Shown: positions 1 through 5,557 of the stretch, in pieces | How positions within the stretch are numbered: the stretch's first letter is position 1 | Layout: each line of letters begins with the position of its first letter | DNA from: Elusimicrobia bacterium CG08_land_8_20_14_0_20_44_26 | Lineage (GTDB): Bacteria; CG03 | Direction: 5' to 3' | Assembly (NCBI GenBank): GCA_002779055.1 | Contig: PEXM01000019.1 | Span: 1-6,536, forward strand | Length of the DNA: 6,536 nt | Notes under the pieces: model-generated | Told to the model about the DNA's origin: nothing | Database searches by the model: none | The model's input: the letters and a program-made list of their open reading frames with translations, nothing else | Translations under genes and position numbers: made by a program

Positions 1-873
1 GGAGAATTAAATAAAAAACTCATTTCTAACAACTCTGAAAATGCTTACGAAATTTTTGATTACAAAAACAATGATTATAACAAAATAAAAATTTCAAAAA
101 GTGATAAATTTTATCCAAAAAATGGCAAAATTACATTTCCGCAAGGAAGTCAAGGAATTATTACATTCGGCCAACAGTATAAAATTATTTGGAGGACGAA
201 ATATAGTGTCGGGTTTCAATATTGCGACCGGGAAATTCTATTGGAAGGCAATCAATCATTAACCATATCTTCAAATAATAAAAAAGAAATTTTGTATTTG
301 TTATCGTTATTAAACAGTAAAATTGTAAAACTTATTCTCGAAAAAAATTTAAGACAAGAACAAGAACAAGCATTTTTTGTCGCAATAACTTCAATCAAAC
401 AATATGTCCGTGTTCCGAAAATCACAAAAGAAAATCAGTTTATCAAAGATGAAATTATCAAGCGAACTGAAGAAATGCTTTTGTTGGAAGAAAAAACACT
501 TTCTGATTTCGTAGGTTTTTCAGGTATAATGCTTCAAAAATTTGATGATGTGGAAATTGAGGGCAGCAACTTAATTTTGAAGCATAATGGCGACAAAATA
601 AAACTGAAAATCAAAAGCAATATAAAACTTGTCTCTGAAACAATCCAAAAAGAACTCAAAGAAGAATTAAAATCAGAAAATAAAAAAATAAATCTTGCCG
701 ACCTAAAAAACCTTCCGGTAATAGATTTTGAAAAACAAAAAAAAATAAAAGATTACATTGACGATTTGGTCTTTGCTTTATATTTTAATGTTTCTATAAA
801 TGAAATCAGTCGGAATAAATTTGATAAGATAAAAAATCTTTGTTCAAAAAATAAGTGCTATCCGATTTGTTAA
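1..873 (+). CDS. Type IIG (Eco57I/TaqI-like) restriction-modification enzyme, C-terminal part (5' truncated by window edge)
   Basis: The frame is open from base 1 to the TAA at 871-873, so 290 residues are visible and the start lies outside the window. No methyltransferase motifs (NPPY) are seen, which fits a C-terminal fragment. What shows is the specificity half of adenine methylase/restriction fusions: an 'IIWRTKYSVGFQY' strand region near residues 62-74, then the hallmark helix YLLSLLNSKIVKLIL (about 99-113), a segment ITSIKQYVRVPKITKEN, a charged KIKLKIKS strand region, and the closing NLPVIDFEKQKKIKDYIDDLVFALYF (to about 262). In this family these parts recognise the DNA target. The protein would methylate and possibly cleave DNA. 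Base composition is much more AT-rich than the genes downstream and Lys/Asn/Ile dominate, suggesting recent acquisition. It stops 27 bases before leuD. Family assignment is confident; whether the enzyme is intact cannot be judged here. Confidence 0.82.
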   Translation, partial: GELNKKLISNNSENAYEIFDYKNNDYNKIKISKSDKFYPKNGKITFPQGSQGIITFGQQYKIIWRTKYSVGFQYCDREILLEGNQSLTISSNNKKEILYLLSLLNSKIVKLILEKNLRQEQEQAFFVAITSIKQYVRVPKITKENQFIKDEIIKRTEEMLLLEEKTLSDFVGFSGIMLQKFDDVEIEGSNLILKHNGDKIKLKIKSNIKLVSETIQKELKEELKSENKKINLADLKNLPVIDFEKQKKIKDYIDDLVFALYFNVSINEISRNKFDKIKNLCSKNKCYPIC

Positions 874-900
874 AATATAAAAGTGAATGAGCGTTTTAAG

Positions 901-1389
901 ATGAAAAAGATTAAAGGAAGAGCGTATGTCGTCGGGGATTCCGTGGATACGGATGTGATAATCCCGGCGAGGTTTCTTACGACGGATAAACCCGCCGAGC
1001 TTGCGCGGCATTGTATGGAAGATTTGGACAAGGACTTCCGCAAAAAAATTAAAAAGGGCGATGTGATTGTTGCGGGCGAAAACTTCGGCTGCGGTTCCAG
1101 CCGCGAACACGCCCCGATAGCGATAAAGGCGTCGGGAATATCGGCTGTCGTCGCAAAATCGTTCGCGAGAATTTTTTTCAGGAACTCAATAAACATAGGT
1201 CTTCCGGTTTTCGTGTGCGATATGAGAGACGGCTGCGGAAATTCGGACGTCATTGAGATAGGCATAGAAAATGGGAAAATTAAAAATGTTACGCGCGGAG
1301 CGGAGTATTCCGTAAAGCCGATGCCTGAATTCATACAGAAAATAATTTCTTCCGGCGGCCTCCTCAAATCGATTCGGAAAAAATGCTGA
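901..1389 (+). CDS. leuD: 3-isopropylmalate dehydratase (isopropylmalate isomerase) small subunit LeuD
   Basis: This is the swivelling small subunit that pairs with the Fe-S subunit LeuC to interconvert 2- and 3-isopropylmalate in leucine synthesis, in the cytoplasm. The 162 residues match the short LeuD type (about 160-170). Visible signatures are GDSVDTDVIIPARFL (12-26), the HCMEDLDKDF segment (37-46), and the conserved FGCGSSREHAPIAI (62-75), followed by SFARIFFRNSINIGLPV. The substrate loop after IPAR reads FLTT (25-28), so a homoaconitase or citramalate-pathway role is possible, but the leuB downstream favours leucine. I chose ATG 901 because family members begin with a short Lys-rich lead into KGRAY; an in-frame GTG at 883 would add MNERFK. 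Neither start has a strong Shine-Dalgarno. The partner leuC is not adjacent: an AT-rich restriction-modification gene lies where it would be expected. The last codons overlap a foreign gene remnant. Confidence 0.93.
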   Translation: MKKIKGRAYVVGDSVDTDVIIPARFLTTDKPAELARHCMEDLDKDFRKKIKKGDVIVAGENFGCGSSREHAPIAIKASGISAVVAKSFARIFFRNSINIGLPVFVCDMRDGCGNSDVIEIGIENGKIKNVTRGAEYSVKPMPEFIQKIISSGGLLKSIRKKC

Positions 1390-1544
1390 CGGAACGTATG
1401 ATTGAATACACTATTCCGGATAAACCCAGCAGCCGTCTGCAGAAATACCGTCTGACAAAGAAAGGAGCATATTACTTAAAAAAACGGAGGGAAAATAATT
1501 GTATTAGTTCAGCCACGAGAAACAATATTGATACTTCGTCATAA
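1383..1544 (+). pseudogene. 3'-terminal remnant of an ATP-binding (AlbA_2/RecG-like) or Fic-type protein gene
   Basis: An open frame of 53 codons overlaps the last seven bases of leuD in another frame and ends at TAA 1542-1544. Its residues 6-28 read MIEYTIPDKPSSRLQKYRLTKKG. I recognise this as the winged-helix C-terminal tail of a large group of putative ATP-binding/transcriptional-regulator and Fic-family proteins, which typically end in '...TIPDKP.S..QKYRLT.KG'. There is no ribosome binding site, no upstream body of the gene, and the ATGs at 1383 and 1398 fall inside the domain. It is therefore best read as the stump of a gene whose 5' part was lost, not as a working small protein. After KKRRENN the residues no longer look familial. 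Confidence that the homology is real is good; the exact parent family is uncertain. Confidence 0.6.
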
Positions 1545-1551
1545 AATGGTA

Positions 1552-1569
1552 CGCAGGCTGAAGCCTGCG
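1552..1569. repeat. GC-rich palindromic repeat element (REP-like)
   Basis: CGCAGGCT and AGCCTGCG form a perfect 8-bp inverted repeat around a 2-base centre (GA), flanked by 'ggta' and 'actacc'. The GCAGGCTGAAGCCTGC core followed by GACTACC looks like a dispersed intergenic repeat I have seen in many environmental bacterial genomes. Only one copy lies in this window, so its repetitive nature is from memory and not shown here. It sits between the gene remnant and leuB. It could fold in RNA, but no T-run follows, so it is not a typical terminator. Confidence 0.55.
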
Positions 1570-1616
1570 ACTACCGACGATAGCGCATGAAAGTATCTTC
1601 TAATAGCTGAACTACT

Positions 1617-1630
1617 ACAATAATTATTGT
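1617..1630. promoter_or_regulatory. 14-bp perfect AT-rich palindrome upstream of leuB, possible operator
   Basis: ACAATAATTATTGT is a perfect self-complementary 14-mer ending 35 bases before the leuB ATG and 17 bases before its Shine-Dalgarno. The position would suit a repressor site in a leuB-moxR leader. No convincing promoter is visible beside it, and AT palindromes arise easily by chance, so the regulatory reading is speculative. Confidence 0.22.
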
Positions 1631-1647
1631 TGAAAGGCGTATTTAGA

Positions 1648-1655
1648 AGGAGGGG
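1648..1655 (+). promoter_or_regulatory. Shine-Dalgarno of leuB
   Basis: AGGAGGGG lies 10 bases before ATG 1666. It decides the start in favour of 1666 over an in-frame TTG at 1627, which lies upstream of this site and has no ribosome binding sequence of its own. Confidence 0.75.
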
Positions 1656-1665
1656 AAAAAACGAG

Positions 1666-2721
1666 ATGAAAAAACACAGAATCGCGGTGATAGCGGGGGA
1701 CGGGACGGGGCCGGAGGTGATAAACGAAGGTTTGAAGGTTCTCGCGGCGGCATCTAAAAAGTTCGGCTTTGAATACGAGACGGTCGATTTTGACTGGGGC
1801 GGAGAAAGATATTTAAAAACAAAGGAAGTCCTACCCGCCGACGCTATAGAGCAGCTGAAAAAATTCAATGCGATATACCTCGGAGCGATCGGTCATCCCG
1901 ACGTGAAACCGGGAATTCTTGAAAAAGGAATTCTGCTCAAACTAAGGTTCGACCTTGAACAGTACATTAACCTGCGTCCGGTAAAACTTTATCCGGGCGT
2001 GTGGACTCCTTTGAAAGACAAAGGTCCCGAAGACATCGATTATGTCGTCGTGAGAGAAAACAACGAAGGTCTTTACAAGGGTATGGGCGAATTCCGAAAC
2101 AAGGGCACGAAGGATGAGGTCGCAATACAAATATCATACAACACGAGAAAAGGCGTGGAGCGCTGTATCAGGTTTGCGTTTGATTACACGAGGAAACGGA
2201 ACAAAAAGAAAAAGTTGACACTCTGCGGGAAAACGAATGTTCTCACATACGCGTTTGATTTGTGGGAAAGGACTTTTTACGAGGTGGCGAAGGAATATCC
2301 CGATATAAAAACCGATTACGCCCATGTTGACGCCACCTGTATGTGGATGGTGAAAAATCCCGAATGGTTTGACGTTATCGTGACGGACAATATGTTCGGC
2401 GACATAATAACCGACCTTGCCGCAATGACGCAGGGCGGGATGGGCATCGCCGCGGGAGGGAACATAAATCCGGAAGGCGTTTCAATGTTTGAGCCCATAG
2501 GCGGTTCCGCTCCGAAGTACACCGGCAAAAACGTGATAAATCCGCTCGCCGCAATCTGCGCCATGCAGATGATGCTGAAACATTTGGGCCAGGATGAAGC
2601 GGCGGACGCCGTGGAAAAGGCCGTGATGACGGCGACGTCGGGAAAAATAAAATCAATGTCCGCCGGCAAAATGGGAATGTCCACTAAGGAAGTCGGCGAT
2701 TACATAGCCCGTTTGATTTAG
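1666..2721 (+). CDS. leuB: 3-isopropylmalate dehydrogenase LeuB (isocitrate/isopropylmalate dehydrogenase family)
   Basis: LeuB oxidatively decarboxylates 3-isopropylmalate to 2-oxoisocaproate, the third step of leucine synthesis, in the cytoplasm. The 351 residues cover the whole fold. Visible are IAVIAGDGTGPEV (6-18), the substrate-binding arginines R94, R104 and R130 in LKLRF, NLRPV and VVVRENNEGLY, the catalytic Tyr137 and Lys189 (CGKTNV), and the metal-binding Asp222, Asp246 and Asp250 (VDAT, FGDIITDLAA). The GILEKGILLKLRFDLEQYINLRP stretch resembles the actinobacterial/planctomycete LeuB type, not isocitrate dehydrogenase. The cofactor loop reads GGSAPKYTGKNVINP (279-293): Lys284-Tyr285 matches NADP-type isocitrate dehydrogenase, and Gly279 replaces the usual His. 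A preference for NADP is therefore possible, as is action on another 2-hydroxy-3-carboxy acid. The stop codon TAG is part of the next gene's Shine-Dalgarno, so leuB and moxR are likely co-transcribed. Confidence 0.9.
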   Translation: MKKHRIAVIAGDGTGPEVINEGLKVLAAASKKFGFEYETVDFDWGGERYLKTKEVLPADAIEQLKKFNAIYLGAIGHPDVKPGILEKGILLKLRFDLEQYINLRPVKLYPGVWTPLKDKGPEDIDYVVVRENNEGLYKGMGEFRNKGTKDEVAIQISYNTRKGVERCIRFAFDYTRKRNKKKKLTLCGKTNVLTYAFDLWERTFYEVAKEYPDIKTDYAHVDATCMWMVKNPEWFDVIVTDNMFGDIITDLAAMTQGGMGIAAGGNINPEGVSMFEPIGGSAPKYTGKNVINPLAAICAMQMMLKHLGQDEAADAVEKAVMTATSGKIKSMSAGKMGMSTKEVGDYIARLI

Positions 2722-2726
2722 GAGGT
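2720..2726 (+). promoter_or_regulatory. Shine-Dalgarno of moxR, overlapping the leuB stop codon
   Basis: AGGAGGT lies four bases before ATG 2731, and its first two bases belong to the leuB TAG stop. It is the strongest ribosome binding site in the window. Ribosomes finishing leuB would uncover it, so translation of the two genes may be coupled. Confidence 0.75.
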
Positions 2727-2730
2727 CTGT

Positions 2731-3714
2731 ATGGATATTAACGTAATTAATTCAGAGGTCGTTGCTAAAAACGCAAAAGTGAAAAGCATTCTTCGGGAAC
2801 TTCACGAAGTTATTGTCGGCCAAGACGCTCTTCTTGAACGGCTTCTTATTGGAATTTTTTCGCAGAATCACATTCTTGTCGAAGGAGTGCCGGGTCTCGC
2901 TAAGACGCTGGCGGTGAGGACGCTCGCAGGTTGTCTTGATATGAAGTTCCACAGAATTCAGTTTACGCCCGACATGCTGCCGGCCGATATAATCGGCACG
3001 CAGATTTACCGTCCCTCAAAAGAGGATTTTTCGGTAAGAAAAGGGCCTGTCTTTACGAATTTTGTGCTGGGGGATGAGATAAATAGAGCCCCTGCAAAAG
3101 TGCAGTCGGCTCTTCTTGAAGCGATGCAGGAAAGGCAGGTGACAATCGGGGAGACGACTCATCCTTTGCCCGCGCCTTTTTTCGTAATGGCGACACAGAA
3201 CCCCATAGAGCAGGAGGGAACGTATCCTCTTCCCGAAGCGCAAATAGACCGCTTTATGATGAAAGTGGTTATCACTTATCCAACGCAGGCGGAGGAAAAA
3301 GAAATCCTTGAACGCGTCGCCTGCAAGAAATTGCCGGAAGTAAAAAAAACCATCGACATAGACGAGATATTCGCCATACAGGATTTGATATCGCAGATAT
3401 ATATAGACGACAAAATAAAAAATTACTGCGTGTCCCTGTCGGAGGCGACGAGAAAACCGCAGGATTACGGTCTTAATAAAATTAAAAATTTCATCGCCTG
3501 GGGGGTCTCTCCCAGAGCCACAATTCATTTGGTTCAAGCCGCAAGGGTGAAGGCCTTTATCCAGGCCAGGGGTTTTGTGATACCCGAAGACGTTAAGGAT
3601 ATCGCGGGCGACGTTTTTCGCCACAGAATTATTTTGAGTTACGAAGGCGAAGCTGAAAATTATACCCCGGATAGCATTATTTCGGAAATTCTTTCAGCGG
3701 TTGAAGTCCCGTAA
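2731..3714 (+). CDS. moxR: MoxR-family AAA+ ATPase
   Basis: MoxR ATPases act as chaperone-like machines that help mature or activate partner proteins, commonly those with von Willebrand A (vWA) domains encoded alongside. All core motifs are present in 327 residues, the usual length. They are Walker A GVPGLAKT (52-59, Lys58), the LPADIIGT insert (83-90), Walker B VLGDEINRAP (112-121, Asp115-Glu116), sensor 1 MATQNPIEQEGTYPLPEAQIDRF (153-175, Asn157, with arginine-finger candidate Arg174), and sensor 2 GVSPRAT (258-264, Arg262). Nothing essential is missing, so the enzyme should be active. It opens the Bat cluster: a DUF58 protein, a membrane protein and the vWA protein BatA follow on the same strand. 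A DUF58-type vWA protein is its likely direct partner. Only nine bases separate it from leuB. Confidence 0.96.
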   Translation: MDINVINSEVVAKNAKVKSILRELHEVIVGQDALLERLLIGIFSQNHILVEGVPGLAKTLAVRTLAGCLDMKFHRIQFTPDMLPADIIGTQIYRPSKEDFSVRKGPVFTNFVLGDEINRAPAKVQSALLEAMQERQVTIGETTHPLPAPFFVMATQNPIEQEGTYPLPEAQIDRFMMKVVITYPTQAEEKEILERVACKKLPEVKKTIDIDEIFAIQDLISQIYIDDKIKNYCVSLSEATRKPQDYGLNKIKNFIAWGVSPRATIHLVQAARVKAFIQARGFVIPEDVKDIAGDVFRHRIILSYEGEAENYTPDSIISEILSAVEVP

Positions 3715-3745
3715 ATAAATTAAAAGAAAAAAATAAAAATCAAAA

Positions 3746-4624
3746 ATGCTCACCGAAAAAGAGATATTTCAAAAAATATTAAAAATAGAACTTTATACGA
3801 GATTTCTGGCTGACCAGCTTTTTTCCGGCAAATACACTTCATCCTTCAAAGGCAGGGGAGTGGAATTCTCCGAGGTGAGGCCTTATGTAGCCGGCGACGA
3901 TATCAGAAGCATTGACTGGAACATTACCGCGAGAATGAATTACCCCTACATCAAGGAGTTCGTCGAGGAGAGGCAGCTTTCCATTCTTCTTCTCATTGAT
4001 TTAAGCGCTTCAATGTATTTTGGCACAGGCGAAAAATTAAAGAGGGAACTCATAAGCGAGGTGGCGTCTCTTCTCTCATGGACGGCTCTCAGGAATAATG
4101 ACAAAGTGGGTCTCATTCTCTTCACCGACAGAATTGAAAAATACATTCCTCCGAGGAAGGGGCGTTTTCATGTGCTCAGAATTATAAGGGAAATCCTTTA
4201 TTTTAACCCTGTGGGAAGGCATTCCGACATTTCATGCGCGATGGATTTTGCAAGTCGCATTTTCCGCAAGAAAAGCATAATGTTCGCATTCAGCGATTTT
4301 TTCGGCGGTGTCCCTGAAAAATTCATAAAGATACTTTCAAAAAAACACGATTTTATAGGCGTGCGCATTCTTGATGCGGCGGAAGAAAAACTGCCTTCAT
4401 GCGGCATTTGCGAAATCAAGGACACAGAAACGGGCAAGACCTCTTTCGTGAATTTTTCGTCCCCCGCCGTCAGGAAAAAATACGATAATTTTTTCGCGAG
4501 CGAGAGTGAGGCAATAAAAAAAATATTTTCGTCGGCGGGATGCGATCTTCTTTTTCTTCGCACAGACAAAGAATACATACCGGCTCTGCTCAATTTATTC
4601 CGTTCAAGGGCGAGGAGACGATAA
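3746..4624 (+). CDS. DUF58 (von Willebrand A-like) protein of the MoxR/Bat operon
   Basis: The 292-residue protein has the DUF58 signature GRGVEFSEVRPYVAGDDIRSIDWNITARM (36-64), then KEFVEERQ (70-77), leading straight into a vWA fold. The metal-site (MIDAS) motif DLSAS (85-89) is complete. The loop that normally supplies a threonine reads GRHSDIS, where Ser160 may stand in, and Asp184 in FAFSDFF is the likely last ligand. No signal peptide or membrane segment is seen, so it is cytoplasmic. By family it is the usual partner of MoxR; its molecular role is not firmly known. A 31-base, almost pure A/T spacer precedes it with no clear Shine-Dalgarno, unlike moxR. ATG 3746 is chosen because the DUF58 N-terminal helix (EIFQKILKIELYTRFLADQLFSG) begins at once. 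Fifteen bases separate it from the next gene. Confidence 0.92.
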   Translation: MLTEKEIFQKILKIELYTRFLADQLFSGKYTSSFKGRGVEFSEVRPYVAGDDIRSIDWNITARMNYPYIKEFVEERQLSILLLIDLSASMYFGTGEKLKRELISEVASLLSWTALRNNDKVGLILFTDRIEKYIPPRKGRFHVLRIIREILYFNPVGRHSDISCAMDFASRIFRKKSIMFAFSDFFGGVPEKFIKILSKKHDFIGVRILDAAEEKLPSCGICEIKDTETGKTSFVNFSSPAVRKKYDNFFASESEAIKKIFSSAGCDLLFLRTDKEYIPALLNLFRSRARRR

Positions 4625-4639
4625 AGTAAAAAAAATAAA

Positions 4640-5557
4640 ATGGAAAAAAGAGAAAAAAATTTTGTAATATTTTTTTATTTTTTTACTTTTTTATTTTGTT
4701 TTTTTGTTGTTTCTTATGCGTTTGGTATCGAGAGTATTGCGGTAGAAGTTATTCCGTCGTCAACGAGCACGGCGCTCGGTGCGGAATTTTCGTTCTCTAT
4801 AAAAATAATGCACGGGGCGGGAGAGTCCGTGGGCGAAATTGTAAAGCCGATGACGCCCGAAGTTTTGTGGAGTAAGATAGAACACAAAAAAGGCGTACGC
4901 GAAGATATTCTAAACTGTGTTGTTAGAATTTTTGATATCGGCGAAGTTCTTGTGGAGAGCCCTGAAATTATTGTTGGCACCGCCTCGGTCAAATGTCCAT
5001 CTTTTAAAATCAGCGTCAAAGAACGTCTTGACGCCAAAGACACTGAAATAAAAAAATTGCGAGGACAGAAAGGCGGGGGTTTCCCTTACTTTTATCCCAT
5101 CGCCGCGGCGCTCTTAATTGCTCTGGCTTATTTTTTTACAAGACGGAAAAGAAAAATCAAGGAGCAGTTAAAAAACATATCACCCGAAGAATGGTATATC
5201 GGGGAAATTGAGAAATTAAACCTTGATGCTGATGTCAAGGAAATTCTTGACGCCGTTTCGGATTTGTATAGAATATACATAGAGAAGAAATATAATTTCG
5301 CGGCCATATATCTTTCTTCAAGCGAAATAATGAAAGAAATGAAAGAGAGGGGTTTTGAGTCGGAAGAGAGGATGGCATCCGCCGCTTTTCTGCATTCCTG
5401 CGACCTTGCGAAATTTGCCAAAAAGGTCTACGAAAGAGTTGAATTGGACAGACTTATTGCGCGGGCGAAAAGTTTTGCCGCCGCAAAGGAGAATGAAAAT
5501 CCCCCTTTATATTCCCCCCTTTTTAAAAGGGGGGAAATAGGGGGGATTTACGTATGA
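4640..5557 (+). CDS. Bat-operon membrane protein with BatD/DUF4381-like layout
   Basis: I recognise this by layout and position more than by motif. Residues 8-27 form a Phe-rich signal peptide, with a plausible cut after Ser-Tyr-Ala27. Residues 28-147 form a periplasmic beta-rich region (SIAVEVIPSSTSTALGAEF...), like the N-terminal parts of BatD proteins. A membrane segment follows at about 150-167 (YFYPIAAALLIALAYFFT), with an RRKRK stop-transfer, then a helical cytoplasmic domain (173-285) containing EILDAVSDLYRIYIEKKYNF. In MoxR/DUF58/BatA clusters this slot is usually filled by a DUF4381 protein, which probably helps hold the vWA proteins at the membrane. The last 20 residues (286-305, including NPPLYSPLFKRGEIGGI) are encoded by a dispersed palindromic repeat, so the native C-terminus has been altered. 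The 5' end has several 6-7 base T runs, and the leader is A-rich without a Shine-Dalgarno. The stop overlaps batA by ATGA. Confidence 0.7.
   Translation: MEKREKNFVIFFYFFTFLFCFFVVSYAFGIESIAVEVIPSSTSTALGAEFSFSIKIMHGAGESVGEIVKPMTPEVLWSKIEHKKGVREDILNCVVRIFDIGEVLVESPEIIVGTASVKCPSFKISVKERLDAKDTEIKKLRGQKGGGFPYFYPIAAALLIALAYFFTRRKRKIKEQLKNISPEEWYIGEIEKLNLDADVKEILDAVSDLYRIYIEKKYNFAAIYLSSSEIMKEMKERGFESEERMASAAFLHSCDLAKFAKKVYERVELDRLIARAKSFAAAKENENPPLYSPLFKRGEIGGIYV
5497..5549. repeat. CCCCC/GGGGG imperfect palindromic repeat inside the 3' end of the BatD-like gene
   Basis: The element begins AAATCCCCC and ends GGGGGGATTT. Its centre is a perfect 10-bp inverted repeat, CCCCCCTTTT (5514-5523) and AAAAGGGGGG (5525-5534), around one T. 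The outer arms, C5 at 5501-5505 and G6 at 5540-5545, pair imperfectly. Read in frame it gives NPPLYSPLFKRGEIGGI, close to the 'PPLxPPLFKGGxGG' peptide left by a family of dispersed repeats common in environmental bacteria. That family link is from memory; one copy lies here. The right arm also lies where the batA ribosome binding site must be. Confidence 0.75.

Noticed and set aside
883..900. In-frame GTG start for leuD at 883
   Set aside because: It adds six residues with no family support, and no Shine-Dalgarno precedes it. ATG 901 fits the usual LeuD N-terminus, though 883 cannot be excluded.
870..1367. 165-codon open frame on the minus strand opposite leuD
   Set aside because: It mirrors leuD in reverse, its translation shows no recognisable motif, and leuD is certain.
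1499..1528. Possible promoter TTGTAT, 18 bases, CAATAT
   Set aside because: Both boxes are poor matches, and the region overlaps the gene stump in AT-rich DNA. Too weak to list as a feature.
1552..1569. Intrinsic terminator at the palindrome after leuD
   Set aside because: The loop is only two bases and no T run follows on the + strand.
1627..1665. TTG start for leuB at 1627
   Set aside because: The extra residues precede the real Shine-Dalgarno at 1648-1655, and the family N-terminus begins at the ATG 1666.
3016..3624. 202-codon open frame on the minus strand opposite moxR
   Set aside because: It is long, but it is a composition shadow of a fully motif-bearing moxR, and its translation resembles nothing.
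5355..5540. 61-codon + strand frame ending PLYIPPFLKGGK
   Set aside because: Its familiar-looking end is the palindromic repeat read in another frame, and the rest overlaps the BatD-like gene without a ribosome binding site.
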